Shown: positions 1-10,649, numbered from the stretch's first letter. The stretch is 64,000 bases of DNA from Patagioenas fasciata (GCF_037038585.1 NC_092559.1:24166488-24230487), one strand, 5' to 3'. Numbers and translations: made by a program. Notes: generated from the letters alone by a model not told the origin.

Positions 1-449
1 TTCTCCCGATGAGGCCGAGCTAGTATTTCCTTTGGTGAGACTGGTAGGCTGGTCTTCCCTCGATGAGACTGACAGGCCCTTAGATGAGACTGGTATTCCC
101 TCAACTGTGCTGTTTTAGGTGAGCTTTTTATAGCTCCCAGAGTAGAGGAAAGTCTGGGTGGGGGGAAAAGTGGTGATTGCGAAAGAGGGACAAGTCTGGA
201 CAAGTCCTGGGCCACGTTAAAAGGGTCTCAACTTTTCCCCTTTGTTTGCCGAGCCGAGCATATCAGGAGATGGGGCTATGTGCCCTCCAGTACATCCTCC
301 ATCTCTGGTCAGTCAGCCAGCCTGATCTGTGGCTCGTTAGCTCATTGTTGATGTGTAGATCGCAGTTCCCGGTGCTCTGAATGTGTCTTCTGGCTGAACT
401 AGTTTTGTCACAATGTTTTCAGCCATGATCCTTATCAATACTCAACAGA
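1..449 (-). mobile_element. LTR fragment, same family as the LTR at 40720-41817
   Basis: The reverse complement matches the first part of the LTR at 40720-41817: both begin TGTTG, share the GGATCATGG and AACGAGCC blocks and carry a TATA-like CTATAAAAAGC (here about 124-134 on the minus strand). Minus-strand orientation puts the LTR 5' end at 449. The window start cuts it, so its far end and target duplication cannot be seen. It lies in RGP1 intron or flank sequence. Confidence 0.7.
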
Positions 450-567
450 CCTCAGCTGGGTCCCACTAGAAACCCTACAGCAGCCCAGTGCCACCTCAAT
501 TCCTTCTCTCACTCCCCCACCCAAAACCCCTGCCTCTCTCCACAATGACTCCAAAACCAGCACTGAC

Positions 568-693
568 CTGCAGACATGGGATGTCTCCTTCTGAGAAGTT
601 AAAAGGTCCCAATAATATCCTCTTTGATCTTATACACAGTTTTAAAGATGCAGAACCCCACCTTCCCACAAGTGTTACTGATGTTATACAGGT
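568..693 (-). pseudogene. RGP1: RGP1 exon with a frameshift
   Basis: RGP1 is the partner of RIC1 in the Golgi guanine-exchange complex for RAB6A. The minus strand here reads LYNISNTCGKVGFCIFK and, after a one-base shift, NFSEGDIPCLQ, which I recognise as the conserved middle of RGP1. A CAG acceptor lies at 694-696 and a GTCAGT donor just below 568. After the block ending GTF, an extra T in a run of four creates an in-frame TAA (599-601). The exon is one codon shorter than the human exon as I recall it. The next exon upstream is 1100-1244, and later exons would lie left of the window. The extra T sits in a homopolymer, so an assembly error is possible, but frame breaks elsewhere in the gene argue for a pseudogene. 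Confidence 0.82.
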
Positions 694-1099
694 CTGAGGA
701 GCAAGAAGGGGGGGTAAAGGGTTGCAGCAGGATGAGGCTCTGCTCCATACAGCACTTTGGGTTAATAAAAGATCCCAGCAGAAATGACCCCACACCTGTT
801 TCTTGTGTGTGAAGGACAGGTTCTGGAGGCAGCATTCCCTTTGGGAAACACATGCAATGAGCAAGAGCCAATCACATGCTGGATATACTGGGGAGAAGGT
901 CTCTCTGGCTGAATTAGGAAGAGCCTGAGACTGGCAGGGAGAGTCTATGGGAAACTTCGATCCAAGCAGGCCCTGATGGAGCTGTTCCACAGCCCCAGTC
1001 AGAACTTTGCTTTGCCAGAAAGAGATTTTTGCAGTGAGCACTGAGCTGTGCTTCGTGCCCAGGTTAGGACAGAAGGTTCAAGCAGGGGAAATGACCTAC
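694..1099 (-). other. RGP1 intron, no transposon recognised
   Basis: This 406-base stretch separates two RGP1 exons and has splice-site consensus at both edges. I see no transposon or RNA gene. A 181-codon open frame on the minus strand runs through it into the exon at 568-693 but is intronic read-through. The short length is normal for a bird intron, in contrast to the next intron of about 44 kb. Confidence 0.6.
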
Positions 1100-1244
1100 A
1101 AAGGCTGCGTTGGGAGGTGACCACCATGAGCAGTTGTCACCTGGTCTGCCAGGTGAGAATCTTTCTTCAAGTCCTCCTCCTCCTCCAGGAAGGGGTTTGA
1201 GGGCACCACAGACTCATCCTGTGGGAACTGGTAATCCTTGAGCC
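1100..1244 (-). pseudogene. RGP1: RGP1 exon with a frame break
   Basis: The minus strand begins after a CCCCAG acceptor and reads LKDYQFPQDESVVPSNPFLE followed by a Glu-rich KKDS block, matching RGP1 in the part that follows its arrestin-like domain. The donor is GTAGGT at 1094-1099, and joining to the exon at 568-693 gives SLYLYNIS across the splice, as expected. The exon is 145 bases; entry and exit phases require a length that differs by one base modulo three. The end (MVVTSQRSLY) is readable only in a second frame, so the original frame is broken within about 1110-1150. Introns are retained, so this is not a processed pseudogene. Confidence 0.85.
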
Positions 1245-1469
1245 CTGGGGAGAAGGCAAGAGTGTCATTGGGGCAGGGTGCAGCCAGGCCTGTGTCTACA
1301 GGTTGTTGTTTGGATTTAGTTTGAGAATAATAAGATAACGAACACTTTGGGACAGAATTAATGTTTTTCTTCAAGTAACTTTCCAGTGGTTTTGAGTTGG
1401 AACAAAGAGAATTTAAGAACTTACTGTTAGCCGTTTTCTGAGAGACCAAGGTCTTTCTGGGATTTCTGT

Positions 1470-1906
1470 CTGCAGGTATGAGGCAGCTAAGAAGGGAGGC
1501 ATAGATGGGACAGACTTTGACTGACATCCAGGCTGATCAATGAGAATATTCCATGCCATTAGCGTCATGGTATGTATTTAATGAGAGTCAGGTTTTCCAG
1601 CTGGGGAGACCTCTTCCAGTTCTGTTCCATTTTGGTTGAGTTCCATTCAGGAGTTCCTTTAGTTTGTCCTTTTGCCATTCTGCTTTTTTTACAGTCAGCC
1701 TCTAGACCTTTCTGCCTCTTTGGTCTTTTCTCTCTCTCCCTGGGATCAGCTGTTTGGGACCAGGGTGCTCTCTTCCTGGGACTGACTGCTTGGCACAAAC
1801 AGAGTTTGTGAGGAATTGCATAGAGCATGACCATGCTAGCTAAGAAAAAGAAAAATTTCTAACTGCATGAAGAAAATTAACTTGATTTCAGTCAAACCAG
1901 CACACC
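1470..1906. mobile_element. Patchwork of LTR fragments
   Basis: About 1480-1565 matches, in reverse orientation, the TGACTGACATCC...GCGTCATG block of the solo LTR at 48080-48413. About 1825-1906 matches the other end of that LTR (AGTCAAACCAGCA) in the same orientation. The two pieces are therefore inverted relative to each other. A pyrimidine-rich stretch with LTR-like TCTCTCTCCCTGGGATC lies between. Edges are approximate and no target duplication was found. Confidence 0.5.
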
Positions 1907-2870
1907 AATATATTATGGGAACCTAAAAGCAAGGTTGGGCAGACTGTCTGTCCATTAGACAGTATTAGTTTATCCCTGACCAGTGGGTGAGTAGTGATTT
2001 TCCCCGTTGACGTCTACAATAGAAACTAACTGCTAGCTAAACGGAGGCTATCCTTTGTAAGTGTCCTTATCTACCATCAATATTTGGGCTCCTGTGTCAA
2101 TGAGGAATGTTGTTAGGTAGCAGTTATTAACTGCAACCATCATCTAGGGACTGGGATCCTTAGCAGGGGGAGTAGCAGCTGCCATTACCTCCACTGAATC
2201 GAGCTCCACCCTAGTTTCCTGCATATGCATGGTCTAGATTTACTGCTGATAGATTTGGGTATAGCCTGAGCTCACTTCCCTTGCTTCTTCTGGCTCATTA
2301 TCTCTTAAAATCTTACAGCGTCACCCCCATCTCCTGACACAGACCCCATAGCTATCAAGAGAAGTTAATGAGGAAAACCCAGCCAGTTTCCCTAGAACAG
2401 GAGTTGGCAGCCCATTTAACTGACTCAGAGCAAGCCCCTTATCTAAGCACATTTTCCATAATCTCTTACACTCAGCAGTAACTGAGAGCATTTCCCAATT
2501 TCCCCCTTTTGTTTTTGTCTTTTGCATGGAGACAGGCTGTCTCTTTTCTATTACATTTACTTTAGTTGAGGTTCTCCCCTGGTTTTTATCCTATGGGGAG
2601 TATAGTGGTAAATCTGCTAGCATACTCTTGGAAAGTAGTACTGTTTAAGTTTGTCTTAATGGCCAAAGCTAAAGATTTCAGCACCCCCTCAGCTCCCTTT
2701 ACGATAGGTCGGAAGTGTACAGGCTCAGGAATCACCTCCAGGGATTCTGTTCTGCAGGAGGGGGCAATGGGTGCTGGTCCTTCTAACAGAGCTAAAATAG
2801 TTTTCAACAGGGTGGTTTGCAGGGTTGCTGCTGATTTCCAGGGGCATGCACTTTTTCCTCCACAGTCAGT
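1907..2870 (-). pseudogene. ERV gag-protease debris
   Basis: On the minus strand, near 2060-2125, a retroviral aspartic protease motif is readable (FLIDTGAQILMV). Open frames at 2321-2527 and 2586-2945 would be the upstream gag side in the same orientation, but I cannot assign them to named domains. No frame is continuous across the region. The right edge meets the truncated 5' end of a CR1 copy near 2871-2905. Class is uncertain. Confidence 0.5.
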
Positions 2871-2904
2871 GGGATGCATAGCATGTCCCCAGCAGAAACC
2901 CATA

Positions 2905-3480
2905 AAAACCACACATGTGAAGACAAAAAGAAGGGTAGTTGTCATAGGGGACTCCCTTCTGAAGAGAACAGAGGGCCCAATATGCCTATCTGACCCAACC
3001 CACAGGGAAGTCTGCTGCCTCCCTGGGGCCAGGATAAGAGATGTTACTATTGGTCCTTAATTTTGGCAGAGAAGAGGTAGGAAAAAGAAATCTTAAGGCG
3101 ATCAAAAGGGATTTCAGAGTTTTAGGGCAGTTGGTCGATGGCTCAGGTGTTTTTTTCTTCCATTCTTTCAGTAGCAGTCAGGAATACAAAATAGAACAGG
3201 CAGGCCCAACTAATCAACACATGGTTCCGTGACTGGTGTCATCGGTGGAACTTTGGGTTCTTCAATCATGGGATGGTCTCTTCTTCGTCAGGTCTTTTGA
3301 CATCTGATGGGATGCACCTCTCGCAGAAGGGGAAAAAGATGTAGGTTCAGGGGCTAGCAAGGATGATCGATAGGGCTTTAAACCAGATTGGAAGGGGGAA
3401 GTGGGCAGTACCAGGCCAGTCAGTGATGAGGAATGGGACGGCACACCAAAGCTCGAGGAGGTGCGTGACAGTGAGATTCC
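2905..3480 (+). pseudogene. CR1 ORF1 C-terminal part (SGNH-esterase-like)
   Basis: CR1 ORF1 proteins end in a lipolytic SGNH/GDSL esterase-like domain of unclear role in retrotransposition. Here VVVIGDSLLKRTEGPICL (about 2935-2990) holds the GDSL-type nucleophile block, followed by the REVCCLPGARI block. The rest is readable only in pieces: a segment at 3059-3230, and a DGMHLSQ-like block (about 3300-3340) that would carry the catalytic Asp/His. At least three frame changes make this a pseudogene. Confidence 0.75.
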
Positions 3481-3544
3481 TCAGACTGCGCCACGAGGTG
3501 AAGGGCACAATCAACCACACTTGAAATGCTTCTACAATAATGCT

Positions 3545-4215
3545 TGCAGCATGAGGAAAAAGTAAGATGAACTAGAAGCCTTGGCCTGGTCCCAGGGATA
3601 TGATATAATTGGCATCAGTGAAACCTGGTGGGATGAGTCCTGTGACTGGTGTGCCATGATGGATGGTTACAGGTTATTCAGAAGGGATAGGCAGGGTAGG
3701 AGAGGCGGGGGGGTGGCATTGTGTGTAGCGGAGGGGCTGGAATGCATAGAGCTAGCAGTTGTCAGTGGTAAAGTTGAGAGCCTCTGGGTAAGGATTAAGG
3801 GACAGACAAATAAAGCAGATGTTGTTGTGGGAGCCTACTATAGGCCTCCCAGCTGGGATGACAACACTGATGAGTTATTCTTTAAGGAACTAAGTGAAGC
3901 CCCCAAGACATCTTCCCTTGTCCTTATGGGGGACTTCAACTTACCAGATGTCAACTGGGAATATCATACAGCTGGCACCAACAGGTCCAGAAGATTCCTA
4001 AAGCATCTGGTTGATAACTTGTTGGTGCAGGTACTAAGGGAATAGACCAGGAAAGATGCCTTCCTAGATTTGCTACTTGATAACAGAGAGGGTCTTGTGG
4101 GAGAAGTGGCAATTGGTGGCTGCCTTGGCAACAGGAGGAAAACTGACACCAAGACTAAACTTTAGATATGAGGAGAATTCTGGTTGCTCAGAAAACTACT
4201 TATTAAGGTCCCCTG
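3545..4215 (+). pseudogene. CR1 ORF2 endonuclease domain
   Basis: This is the apurinic-like endonuclease that nicks target DNA for CR1 priming. Visible motifs are IIGISETWWDES (catalytic Glu), the basic RRDRQGRRGGGVAL block, YYRPPS, and MGDFNLPDVNW (catalytic Asp/Asn). The longest open part is 3581-4045, and a stop near 4044 ends it just past the DNLL block. The remainder continues with shifts until the LTR near 4216. The order and spacing of motifs are normal for CR1. Confidence 0.85.
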
Positions 4216-4881
4216 GTCTCCTGGTTTTGTTAAAAAACAAGTTTCTCTTTTAGTGAATTTGCCTGTCAGCTAAAGCCTTCATATTAGCTGCATTTTCCTG
4301 GAGAACCAGATACATGTTTTGGTAAACATGGCAATGGAATGCAAACTTATTGATAAGTACGGATGGACATCTCGCGAGAGGGACAATGAGAAACCGGTGA
4401 CCAAGAAACTGACCAACTGAGTATAACATTCCATTCACGTGAATACTTCATATAAAAGTGGGAGATCACGAGGATCTCGTCCCTTTTCCCTTTTTTCCTT
4501 TTCCCTTCTGCTTATAGCCGACATTAGGAGAGGACCTTGCTAGTTGTCCCTGCAAACTGAGGCCTAGTGAGAGGCTGAATCCAGCTCCAGGTTGGCTACA
4601 GAGTCTAATCCAGGACTTTGGGTGCTGGTTCTGCAGTTGCTGAGACTTTCAAGATTGGTTTTGTATATTTTGTATTATTTTCTCTATTCTTATTAGTAGC
4701 ATTAGTAAAACATCTTTAATTTTTCCAACTCTCTTCTCTCTGTCCTTCTTTCCCTCCCGATCGCCTGTCCTTAGTGGGAAGGGGGGAGAGGGAGGGGCAA
4801 AAAGGGGAAGTGGGGGGGAGAGGAGGTTAACAATACATCTGCAAGGGTTTTATTGTCACCCCACAATCTTAACCCTCGACA
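4216..4881 (+). mobile_element. Solo LTR, TCCTGGTTTTGTT family
   Basis: One of seven copies in the window of an LTR family that starts TGTCCTGGTTTTGTTAAA and ends CTCGACA. It has a TATA-like CATATAAAAGTGGGAG near 4448 and a conserved TTAGTAGCATTAGTAAAACAT block downstream. It interrupts the ORF2 of CR1 A. The first bases are altered (TCTCCTGG), so the exact start and the target duplication are unclear. No internal retroviral sequence accompanies it. Confidence 0.8.
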
Positions 4882-5568
4882 GCTGGGAAGAAGCTTTTGA
4901 ATTTGCTGAGGTCCGTCAGTGTTGGTCGCTTTTTAAATACCACCTACTAAAAGCACAGGATCAGGCAAAATGCCAAAAATCTAGAAGGGGAGGCAAAAAG
5001 CCAGCTTGGTTGAGCAGGGCTCTTCTTCTTGAACTGCGGCAAAAGAAGAAAGTATATGGTCAGTGGAAGCAAGGTCATGTGTCATGGGAGTACTACAGAG
5101 ATGCTGCTCACACTGTAGGGAAGAAATTCATGTGGCCAAAGCTCATTTAGAATTGAAGCTGGCCAGTACTGTGAAGGACAATAAAAAGACCTTTTTCAAA
5201 TATATTAATGGCAAAAGGCAAACTGGAAATAACATTGGTCCATTACTTGGTGAGTATGGTCACCTTATTAACAGGGTGTCACGGAGGCACCCCGAGGCTA
5301 ATTTAAGGGACAACAGGGTCCAAAACAACTTTTATTAAACCGGTGAGAAACAGGGTTTTAGCACTCCAAAAGTGACTTAAATAGAGGTTCGGGTATCAGT
5401 TGAGGAAAATTATTAAGGGGCAGCAACTAGTACAACAGGCGGTCCACAGAGTGCATGCACGTGGCTTCACCCAAAACAATGCCGGAACCACCCCGAGTCC
5501 CAGAGGAGTACACACTTGCCTGAACACGGTGCGGTCTTATTCTTAAAGAGATACAGGTAAAGCGTACG

Positions 5569-5894
5569 CTCGCGATTCCGCGAGGGTAAATTTATAATAC
5601 ACTCGCAATTCTGCGAGGGTTAATTTACTTACACGTGCGAATGTGCACGGAATACTACACGTGCTTATGTGGAAGCACGGGAGGAAAATACACTCGCGAT
5701 TGTGCGAGGATAAATTTATAATACACTCACAATTGTGCGAGGAAATAATTTAAAGTACGCGTGCAAATGTGCACGGAATATAAATACACTTGCGATTGTG
5801 CGAGGAAATAAAGTTATACGTGCTTGTATTAAGCACAGGAAGTTACACGTGCATATGTGCATGGAATAAAGTTATATACTCGCAATCCTGCGAG
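5569..5894. repeat. Tandem array of 11 short inverted repeats
   Basis: Eleven imperfect units start at 5569, 5602, 5634, 5660, 5693, 5726, 5760, 5789, 5819, 5848 and 5879 (26-34 bp apart, mean 31). Each is a small inverted repeat. Type A is CTCGC-N6-GCGAG (six units). Type B is CGTGC-N6-GCACG (three units). Type C is a longer GTGCTT-N-AAGCAC (two units). The order is A A B C A A B A C B A. The linkers are AT-rich (ATAAATTTATAATACA and similar). Stem bases co-vary between types while pairing is kept. The array lies between the TATA box and poly(A) signal of the LTR, so it would be transcribed. Confidence 0.9.
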
Positions 5895-6030
5895 GGGTTT
5901 TACTCACACACGTGGCGACAAGGCAAGCGGGGTCTCCATCCCGGGGAGGGGGGGTTCTCGGCGGTAGCATCTTCAGCTCGCACTCCAAGAGACCGGTGAC
6001 AATGGGCCCAGTCTCGATGAGAGAGTCCCG

Positions 6031-6040
6031 TTTTATACTG
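6031..6040 (-). promoter_or_regulatory. TATA box of the 5277-6319 LTR
   Basis: The minus strand reads CAGTATAAAA, about 280 bases from the LTR 5' end. Start of transcription would be near 6005-6010. It is the only good TATA match in this LTR, and it fixes the hairpin array as transcribed sequence. Confidence 0.6.
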
Positions 6041-6324
6041 GCTGATCAGACCTGACTGTAGGCATTCTAGAAGCTTCTCTGCACCGCCACACCATGTGTG
6101 GGGTGCCCCTGAAGCCTCCAAACATCCCCCACACTGGTCACAGGTGCCCAGCGGCTCACTGGTGCCTCGGCAATCCCTTCTCCTAATGGCCCTGGCCAGG
6201 GTGCTCTGGGCCAAACAAAAGAAACTGTTAGCCTCAAGTAGCAGAGAGAGGGAGATGTGCCTACTCCCTCCATACTGAAGGAGGAGGGGGGGAGAGAGGG
6301 GGATTTGCATTCTGCCACACAGGG

Positions 6325-7700
6325 ACACAGACAAAGCAGAGACATTTAATGCTTTCTTTGCTTCAGTCTTCAACACTGATGATGGACTTGGGGGGGCCCA
6401 ATAGGCCTGGGCTAGAGAACCATGGCTGTAAGAACAATAAACTCCCAGTCAATCCGGAACTTGTGCAGGATTTGCTAATCCAGCTAGATCCCTACAAGTC
6501 GATGGGGCCTCATGGAATTCATCCAAGAGTACTTAAAGAGCTGGTTGATATATTGAGACCTCTCTCCGTGGTTTTTCAGTGCTCCTGGGAATCCGGATAG
6601 GTCCCAGGTGACTGGAAGCTGGTGAACGTTGTCCCAATCTACAAGAATGGCAACAGGGATGACCCTGGCAACTATAGGCCTGCCAGACTCACTTCTGTGC
6701 CTGGCAAAATCATGGAGAAGACTATTCTGGGAGTTATTGAAAAACATCTGAATGACAATACAGTCATTGGTCCCAGACAGCATGGGTTCATGAGGGGAAA
6801 GTCCTGCTTGACCAACTTAATTACTTTCCACAACAAGGTTACCCACCTAGTTGACCAAGGGAAGCCTGTCAATGTGATCTTTTTGGATTTCACTAAAGCC
6901 TTTGATACTGTCTCTCACAGTATCCTCCTGGACAAAATGGCCAGCATACTGCTGAATAAACACATGATGCAGTGGGTGGGAAATTGGCTGACAGGCTGGG
7001 CTCAAAGGGTTCTAGTAAATAGGGTTATGTCAGGCCGGCAACCAGTCACTAGCGGGCTTCTGCAGGGATCCATCTTAGGGCCAGTACTCTTCAATGTCTT
7101 CATAAATGACTTGGACACAGGACTTGAAGGAATACTAAGTAAGTTTGCCAATGACACAAAATTGGGAGGAGCTGTCGACACTCTTGAGGGCGAGAAGCCC
7201 TGCGGAAGGATCTGGACAAACTGGACAACTGGGTAATCACCAACCATATGAAGCTCAACAAGAACAAGTGCCCAATTTTGCACCTGGGTGTCCCTGGCAA
7301 CCCTGGCTGTACATACAGACTGGGGGATGAGATGCTGGAAAGCAGCTCCGTGCAGAGAGAGATCTGGGGGTTCTGGTTGACGGCAAGTTGAACGTGAGCC
7401 AACAGTCTGCCCTTGCAGCCAAGAGGGCCAACCGTGTCCTGGGGTGCATCAAGCACTGTATTGCCAGCTGGTTGAGGGAGGTGATTGTCCCACTCAGCTC
7501 TGCACTAATGCAGCCTCACCTGGAGTACTGTGTGCAGTTCTGGGCGTCACAGTATAAAAAGAATATAAAGCTACTGGAGTGTCCAGAAGAGGGCTACAAA
7601 GTTGGTGAAGGGTTTGGAGGGGAAGCCCTATGAGGACCAGCTAAAGTCACTTGATTTGTTCAGCCTGGAGAAGAGGAGACTGAGGCGAGACCTCATTGTG
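6325..7700 (+). pseudogene. CR1 ORF2 reverse transcriptase, broken
   Basis: Reads the CR1 reverse transcriptase core: [46 protein letters not shown] (first catalytic Asp), [13 protein letters not shown], and FANDTKLGG where the family has FADD, so one catalytic Asp is Asn (near 7150). After 7236 the C-terminal region continues in other frames (YCVQFWAS near 7530, [16 protein letters not shown] near 7835), then the untranslated tail. The 204-codon frame at 6622-7236 is the longest intact part. Confidence 0.88.
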
Positions 7701-8345
7701 GCCTACAGCTTCCTCACAAGGGGAGGAGGAAGGGAAGACTGATCTCTTCTCTCTGGCGATCAACAACAGAACTCGAGGGAATGGCAGTAAGATGTATCAG
7801 GGGAGGTTTAGGTTAGACATTAGGAAAAGGTTCTTCACCCAGAGGGTGGTGGAGAACTGGAACAGGCTCCCCAGGGAGGTAGTCACAGCTCCAAGCCTGA
7901 AAGTATTCAAGAAGAGACTGGACAATGCCCTCAGACACATGGTGTGAACTGTGGGGTTGTCATATGTAGGGACAGGAGTTGGACTCAACGATCCTTGTGG
8001 GTCCCTTCCAACTCAGGACATTCTATGACTTTATGATTCTAATTTTACATTTAATTCACACAATGTCACATCCTAGTAAAGGTGAGGAACATTATGGCAT
8101 ATAGAGAAATTCACAAGTTACTTATTTCCAATTGTATATTCCATCAATTGTAAGAATGGCCTTAAAGTCTTTTTCCCAGTTGCACCAATAACATGGGCCT
8201 TTATTTTACTTGATTGTCCTTTACAATTTGCTACTACAGAGTGGGTTGCCCTACTATCTATTAAAAAAATCTATCATATCATTTCCCAGCTTTACTGGAA
8301 CCAGAGGATCAGCTGGGGAGACTTAATAGATTCCTCCCGTCCCCT

Positions 8346-9340
8346 TCAATCTAATCCTATTTCTGCCATCACGATGGGCTCTTTAGTGTTCCCCTGAGTT
8401 TTCTTAAGATGAGGGCACTCATTTTTCCAGTGCCCTTCCTGTTTGCAATATGCACACTGATTTGGTCCAAGGGGGGTTTGTCCAAAGGATGTTTTATACC
8501 AATTCCTTCCCCCTACGCTCCCCCTTTCTCTCCCTCGCAAACTTTCTCTCCCTCTTCTCCTGCTTTCCTGGTTTTCTGACAAGGCAGCAGCAAACAGGCA
8601 AGCTTGCAACTTCATTTGGACCTGCTTCTCTTTTATTTCTATCTCATCACACTAATTATATACTTTATAGGTAATCACTATTAGTTGTGACACAGACATA
8701 CCACTTGTGTCATCTACCTTCTGCAACTTCTTTCTAATGTCTGGCACTGGCTGTCCAATAACTAACTTGTTAAACATTTTCTGATTGCTTTCCTCTTCTG
8801 GATTAAAATCAGTCCATTTCTTTGCCACTTCACCCAATCTTTCATAAAATGCCAATGGACTCATATTAAAATCTTGCCTCACTTCCTATAATTTAGACAA
8901 ATTCTTTGGCTATTGCACTCCATGCTGTATCCCATATAAAATCAAGTGTTGATATGTTCTCAGTCTTTCCAATCCCCTAGATGTAATGGGGAACTATCGT
9001 GGTTCTTCCCTACATAGATATTGATCAGGGTCTGTCCCATGACACTGGTTACTCTCTTCCTTTGCTTTTTCTCACATCATCTGTCTTCCTTCACTAGTAA
9101 ACAGATATTCTACTAGGGCCTGGATATCCCCTCCAGTTAGGGTTATGGGTTAATATAACAGTTTTAATCATCCCCTACAGTCCTTCTGGATTAATTCGAT
9201 ACAGTCAAACTGATTATTTCTAATTTAACAAATCTGAGGTAGTAAAGGGGATATGTACAAGCACTGGCCCTCCTTCAGGCCCAACAGTTTGTCTGAGAGG
9301 GGCCTGAAATATTGGATGTTGTCCTCTAGTTCTCCCAAAA
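8346..9340 (-). pseudogene. gag: Gamma-like gag: capsid and nucleocapsid
   Basis: A single CCHC zinc knuckle, CAYCKQEGHWKNECP (about 8405-8450), is typical of gammaretroviral gag with one finger. Upstream on the minus strand, 8652-8882 encodes the C-terminal capsid block with LAFYERLGEVAKKW and VGQPVPDIRKKLQK-like motifs of the gamma family. Further upstream (8890-9340) capsid sequence continues with stops. The pieces lie in different frames, so no protein could be made. Confidence 0.8.
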
Positions 9341-9351
9341 CAGGGCTAACA

Positions 9352-10629
9352 TTAGGTTGGTGCAAAATAATTGCAGTTTTGAACCATGAATTTTAAATCA
9401 TTATAACTAGGTTCAAACACATCTTTACTAATCAAAATAGGAAACATTACAATCAACATAGTTTCGTCAATGAGAAATAAGTTTGTTTATTCCTGTAGCA
9501 TAAAAATCTGTGTGTTGGGTTTCGATGAACTCTTGGAAAGCATTTTCTGCATCCTGCTGTTTGTGGAAGTGTTTTCCCTGCAAAAAGTTGTCAAGATGCC
9601 TGAAGAAGTGGTAGTCAGTTGGTGAGAGGTCAGATGAAGATGGCGGATGAGGCAAAACTTCGTAGCCACAGCCCAATTCATTCAGCTTTTGAAGTGTTGG
9701 TTGTATGACATGCAGTCGGGCATTGTTGTAGGCCCTTTCTGTTGACCAATGCTGGCTGCAAGCATTACAGTTTTCAGTGCATCTCATTGATTTGCTGAGC
9801 ATACTTCTCAGATGGAATGGTTTTACTGGGATTCAGAAACCTGTAGTGGATCAGACTGGCAGTAGATCACCAAACAGTGACCATGACCTTTTTTTGGTGC
9901 AAGTTTGGCTTTGGGAAGTGCTTTGGAGGTTCTTCTCAGTCCAACCACTGAGCTGGTCATCACCGGTTGTCATAGAAAATCCACTTTTCGCCGCGTGTCA
10001 CAATACAATCGAGAAATGGTTTGTTGTTGTTGCATAGGAGAAGACGACACTTCAAAATGATGATTTTTTTTATTATCGGTCAGTTCATGAGGCACCTACT
10101 TCTAGAGCTTTTTCACCTTTCCAATTTGCTTCAAATGCTGAATGACCATAGAATGGTCGACGTTGAATTCTTCAGCAACTTCTCATGTAGTTGTAAGAGG
10201 ATCAGCTTCAATGACTGCTCTCAATTGGTCATTGTCAATTTCCGATGGCCAGCCACTATGTTCCTCATGTTCAAGGCTCTTGTCTCCTTTGCAAAACTTC
10301 TTGAACCACTACTGCACTGTACATTTGTTAGCAGTTCCTGGGCCAAATGTGTTGCTGATTTTGCAGGTTGTCTCTGCTTCTTTACAACCCATTTTGAACT
10401 CGAATAAGAAAATTATTTGAACTTGCCTTTTAGTCTAACATAATTTCCATAATCTAAAATAGATATAAAATAAACAGCAAGGAATAAGTCAGTAGTAAAA
10501 AAACCTTAAAGCAAGAAAAGTGCATTAAAATTATGTACAACATAACTACATTTCTTTAAGAATGTATTCCAATACCAAGCAGCAAATTTCAACACTGCAA
10601 AAACTGCAATTACTTTTGCCTCAACCTAG
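9352..10629 (-). mobile_element. Mariner (Hsmar1-like) DNA transposon
   Basis: The left end reads TTAGGTTGGTGCAAAATAAT and the right end, reverse complemented, begins with a near-identical TAGGTTGAGGCAAAAGTAAT, so terminal inverted repeats of about 30 bp are present. These are the ends of the Hsmar1/cecropia group of mariners. About 1.28 kb is full length for mariner. It sits inside the antisense gag. A TA lies at the right edge, but the left edge has decayed. Confidence 0.88.
9467..10413 (-). pseudogene. Mariner transposase, frameshifted
   Basis: The N-terminal half (about 10413 down to 10030) reads FGPGTANKCTVQWWFKKFCK, EIDNDQLRAVIEADPLTTT and VIQHLKQIGKVKKL, the helix-turn-helix DNA-binding part. 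The C-terminal half (9802-9467) reads SDLSPTDYHFFRHLDNFLQG and ENAFQEFIETQHTDFYATGI, the end of the DDE catalytic domain. Wording is strikingly close to the transposase half of primate SETMAR as I remember it. Several stops and shifts, including in the middle catalytic segment, make it dead. Confidence 0.85.
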
Positions 10630-10649
10630 TAACTTCATTTTCTTCTTCA

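Larger units (their letters stand above)
5277..6319 (-). mobile_element. Solo LTR (1043 bp) with a hairpin array in R
   Basis: The element starts TGTCACGG and ends TGCCACA on the plus strand and is flanked by a perfect 5-bp duplication CAGGG (5272-5276 and 6320-6324). The CR1 protein frame continues across the empty site. On the minus strand a TATA-like CAGTATAAAA lies at 6031-6040 and a poly(A) signal AATAAA at 5331-5336, so U3 is about 6010-6319 and R about 5310-6010. The minus-strand end GGGGTGCCTCCGTGACA matches the end of the LTR at 59267-60102, so the two belong to related families. The long R holds the tandem hairpin array described separately. Confidence 0.88.
2871..8041 (+). mobile_element. 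CR1 retrotransposon A, split by two LTRs
   Basis: The parts in order are: end of ORF1 with its esterase motif (2905-3480), ORF2 endonuclease (3545-4215), a solo LTR (4216-4881), the linker before the reverse transcriptase (4882-5276), a second LTR (5277-6319), reverse transcriptase and C-terminal region (6325-7700), and a 3' tail ending in ATTCTATGACTTTATGATTCT at 8041. Without the two LTRs the copy is about 3.4 kb, so it is 5'-truncated but has a genuine CR1 3' end. It lies within antisense ERV sequence on both sides. All frames are broken. Confidence 0.9.

Noticed and set aside
496..1041. 181-codon minus-strand frame over the RGP1 exon
   Set aside because: It starts in the intron and runs past the donor site; only 568-693 resembles RGP1.
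5569..5894. Regular short repeats resembling a CRISPR array
   Set aside because: Units differ in sequence, linkers are AT-rich and similar to each other rather than unique spacers, there are no cas genes, and the array lies inside an avian LTR.
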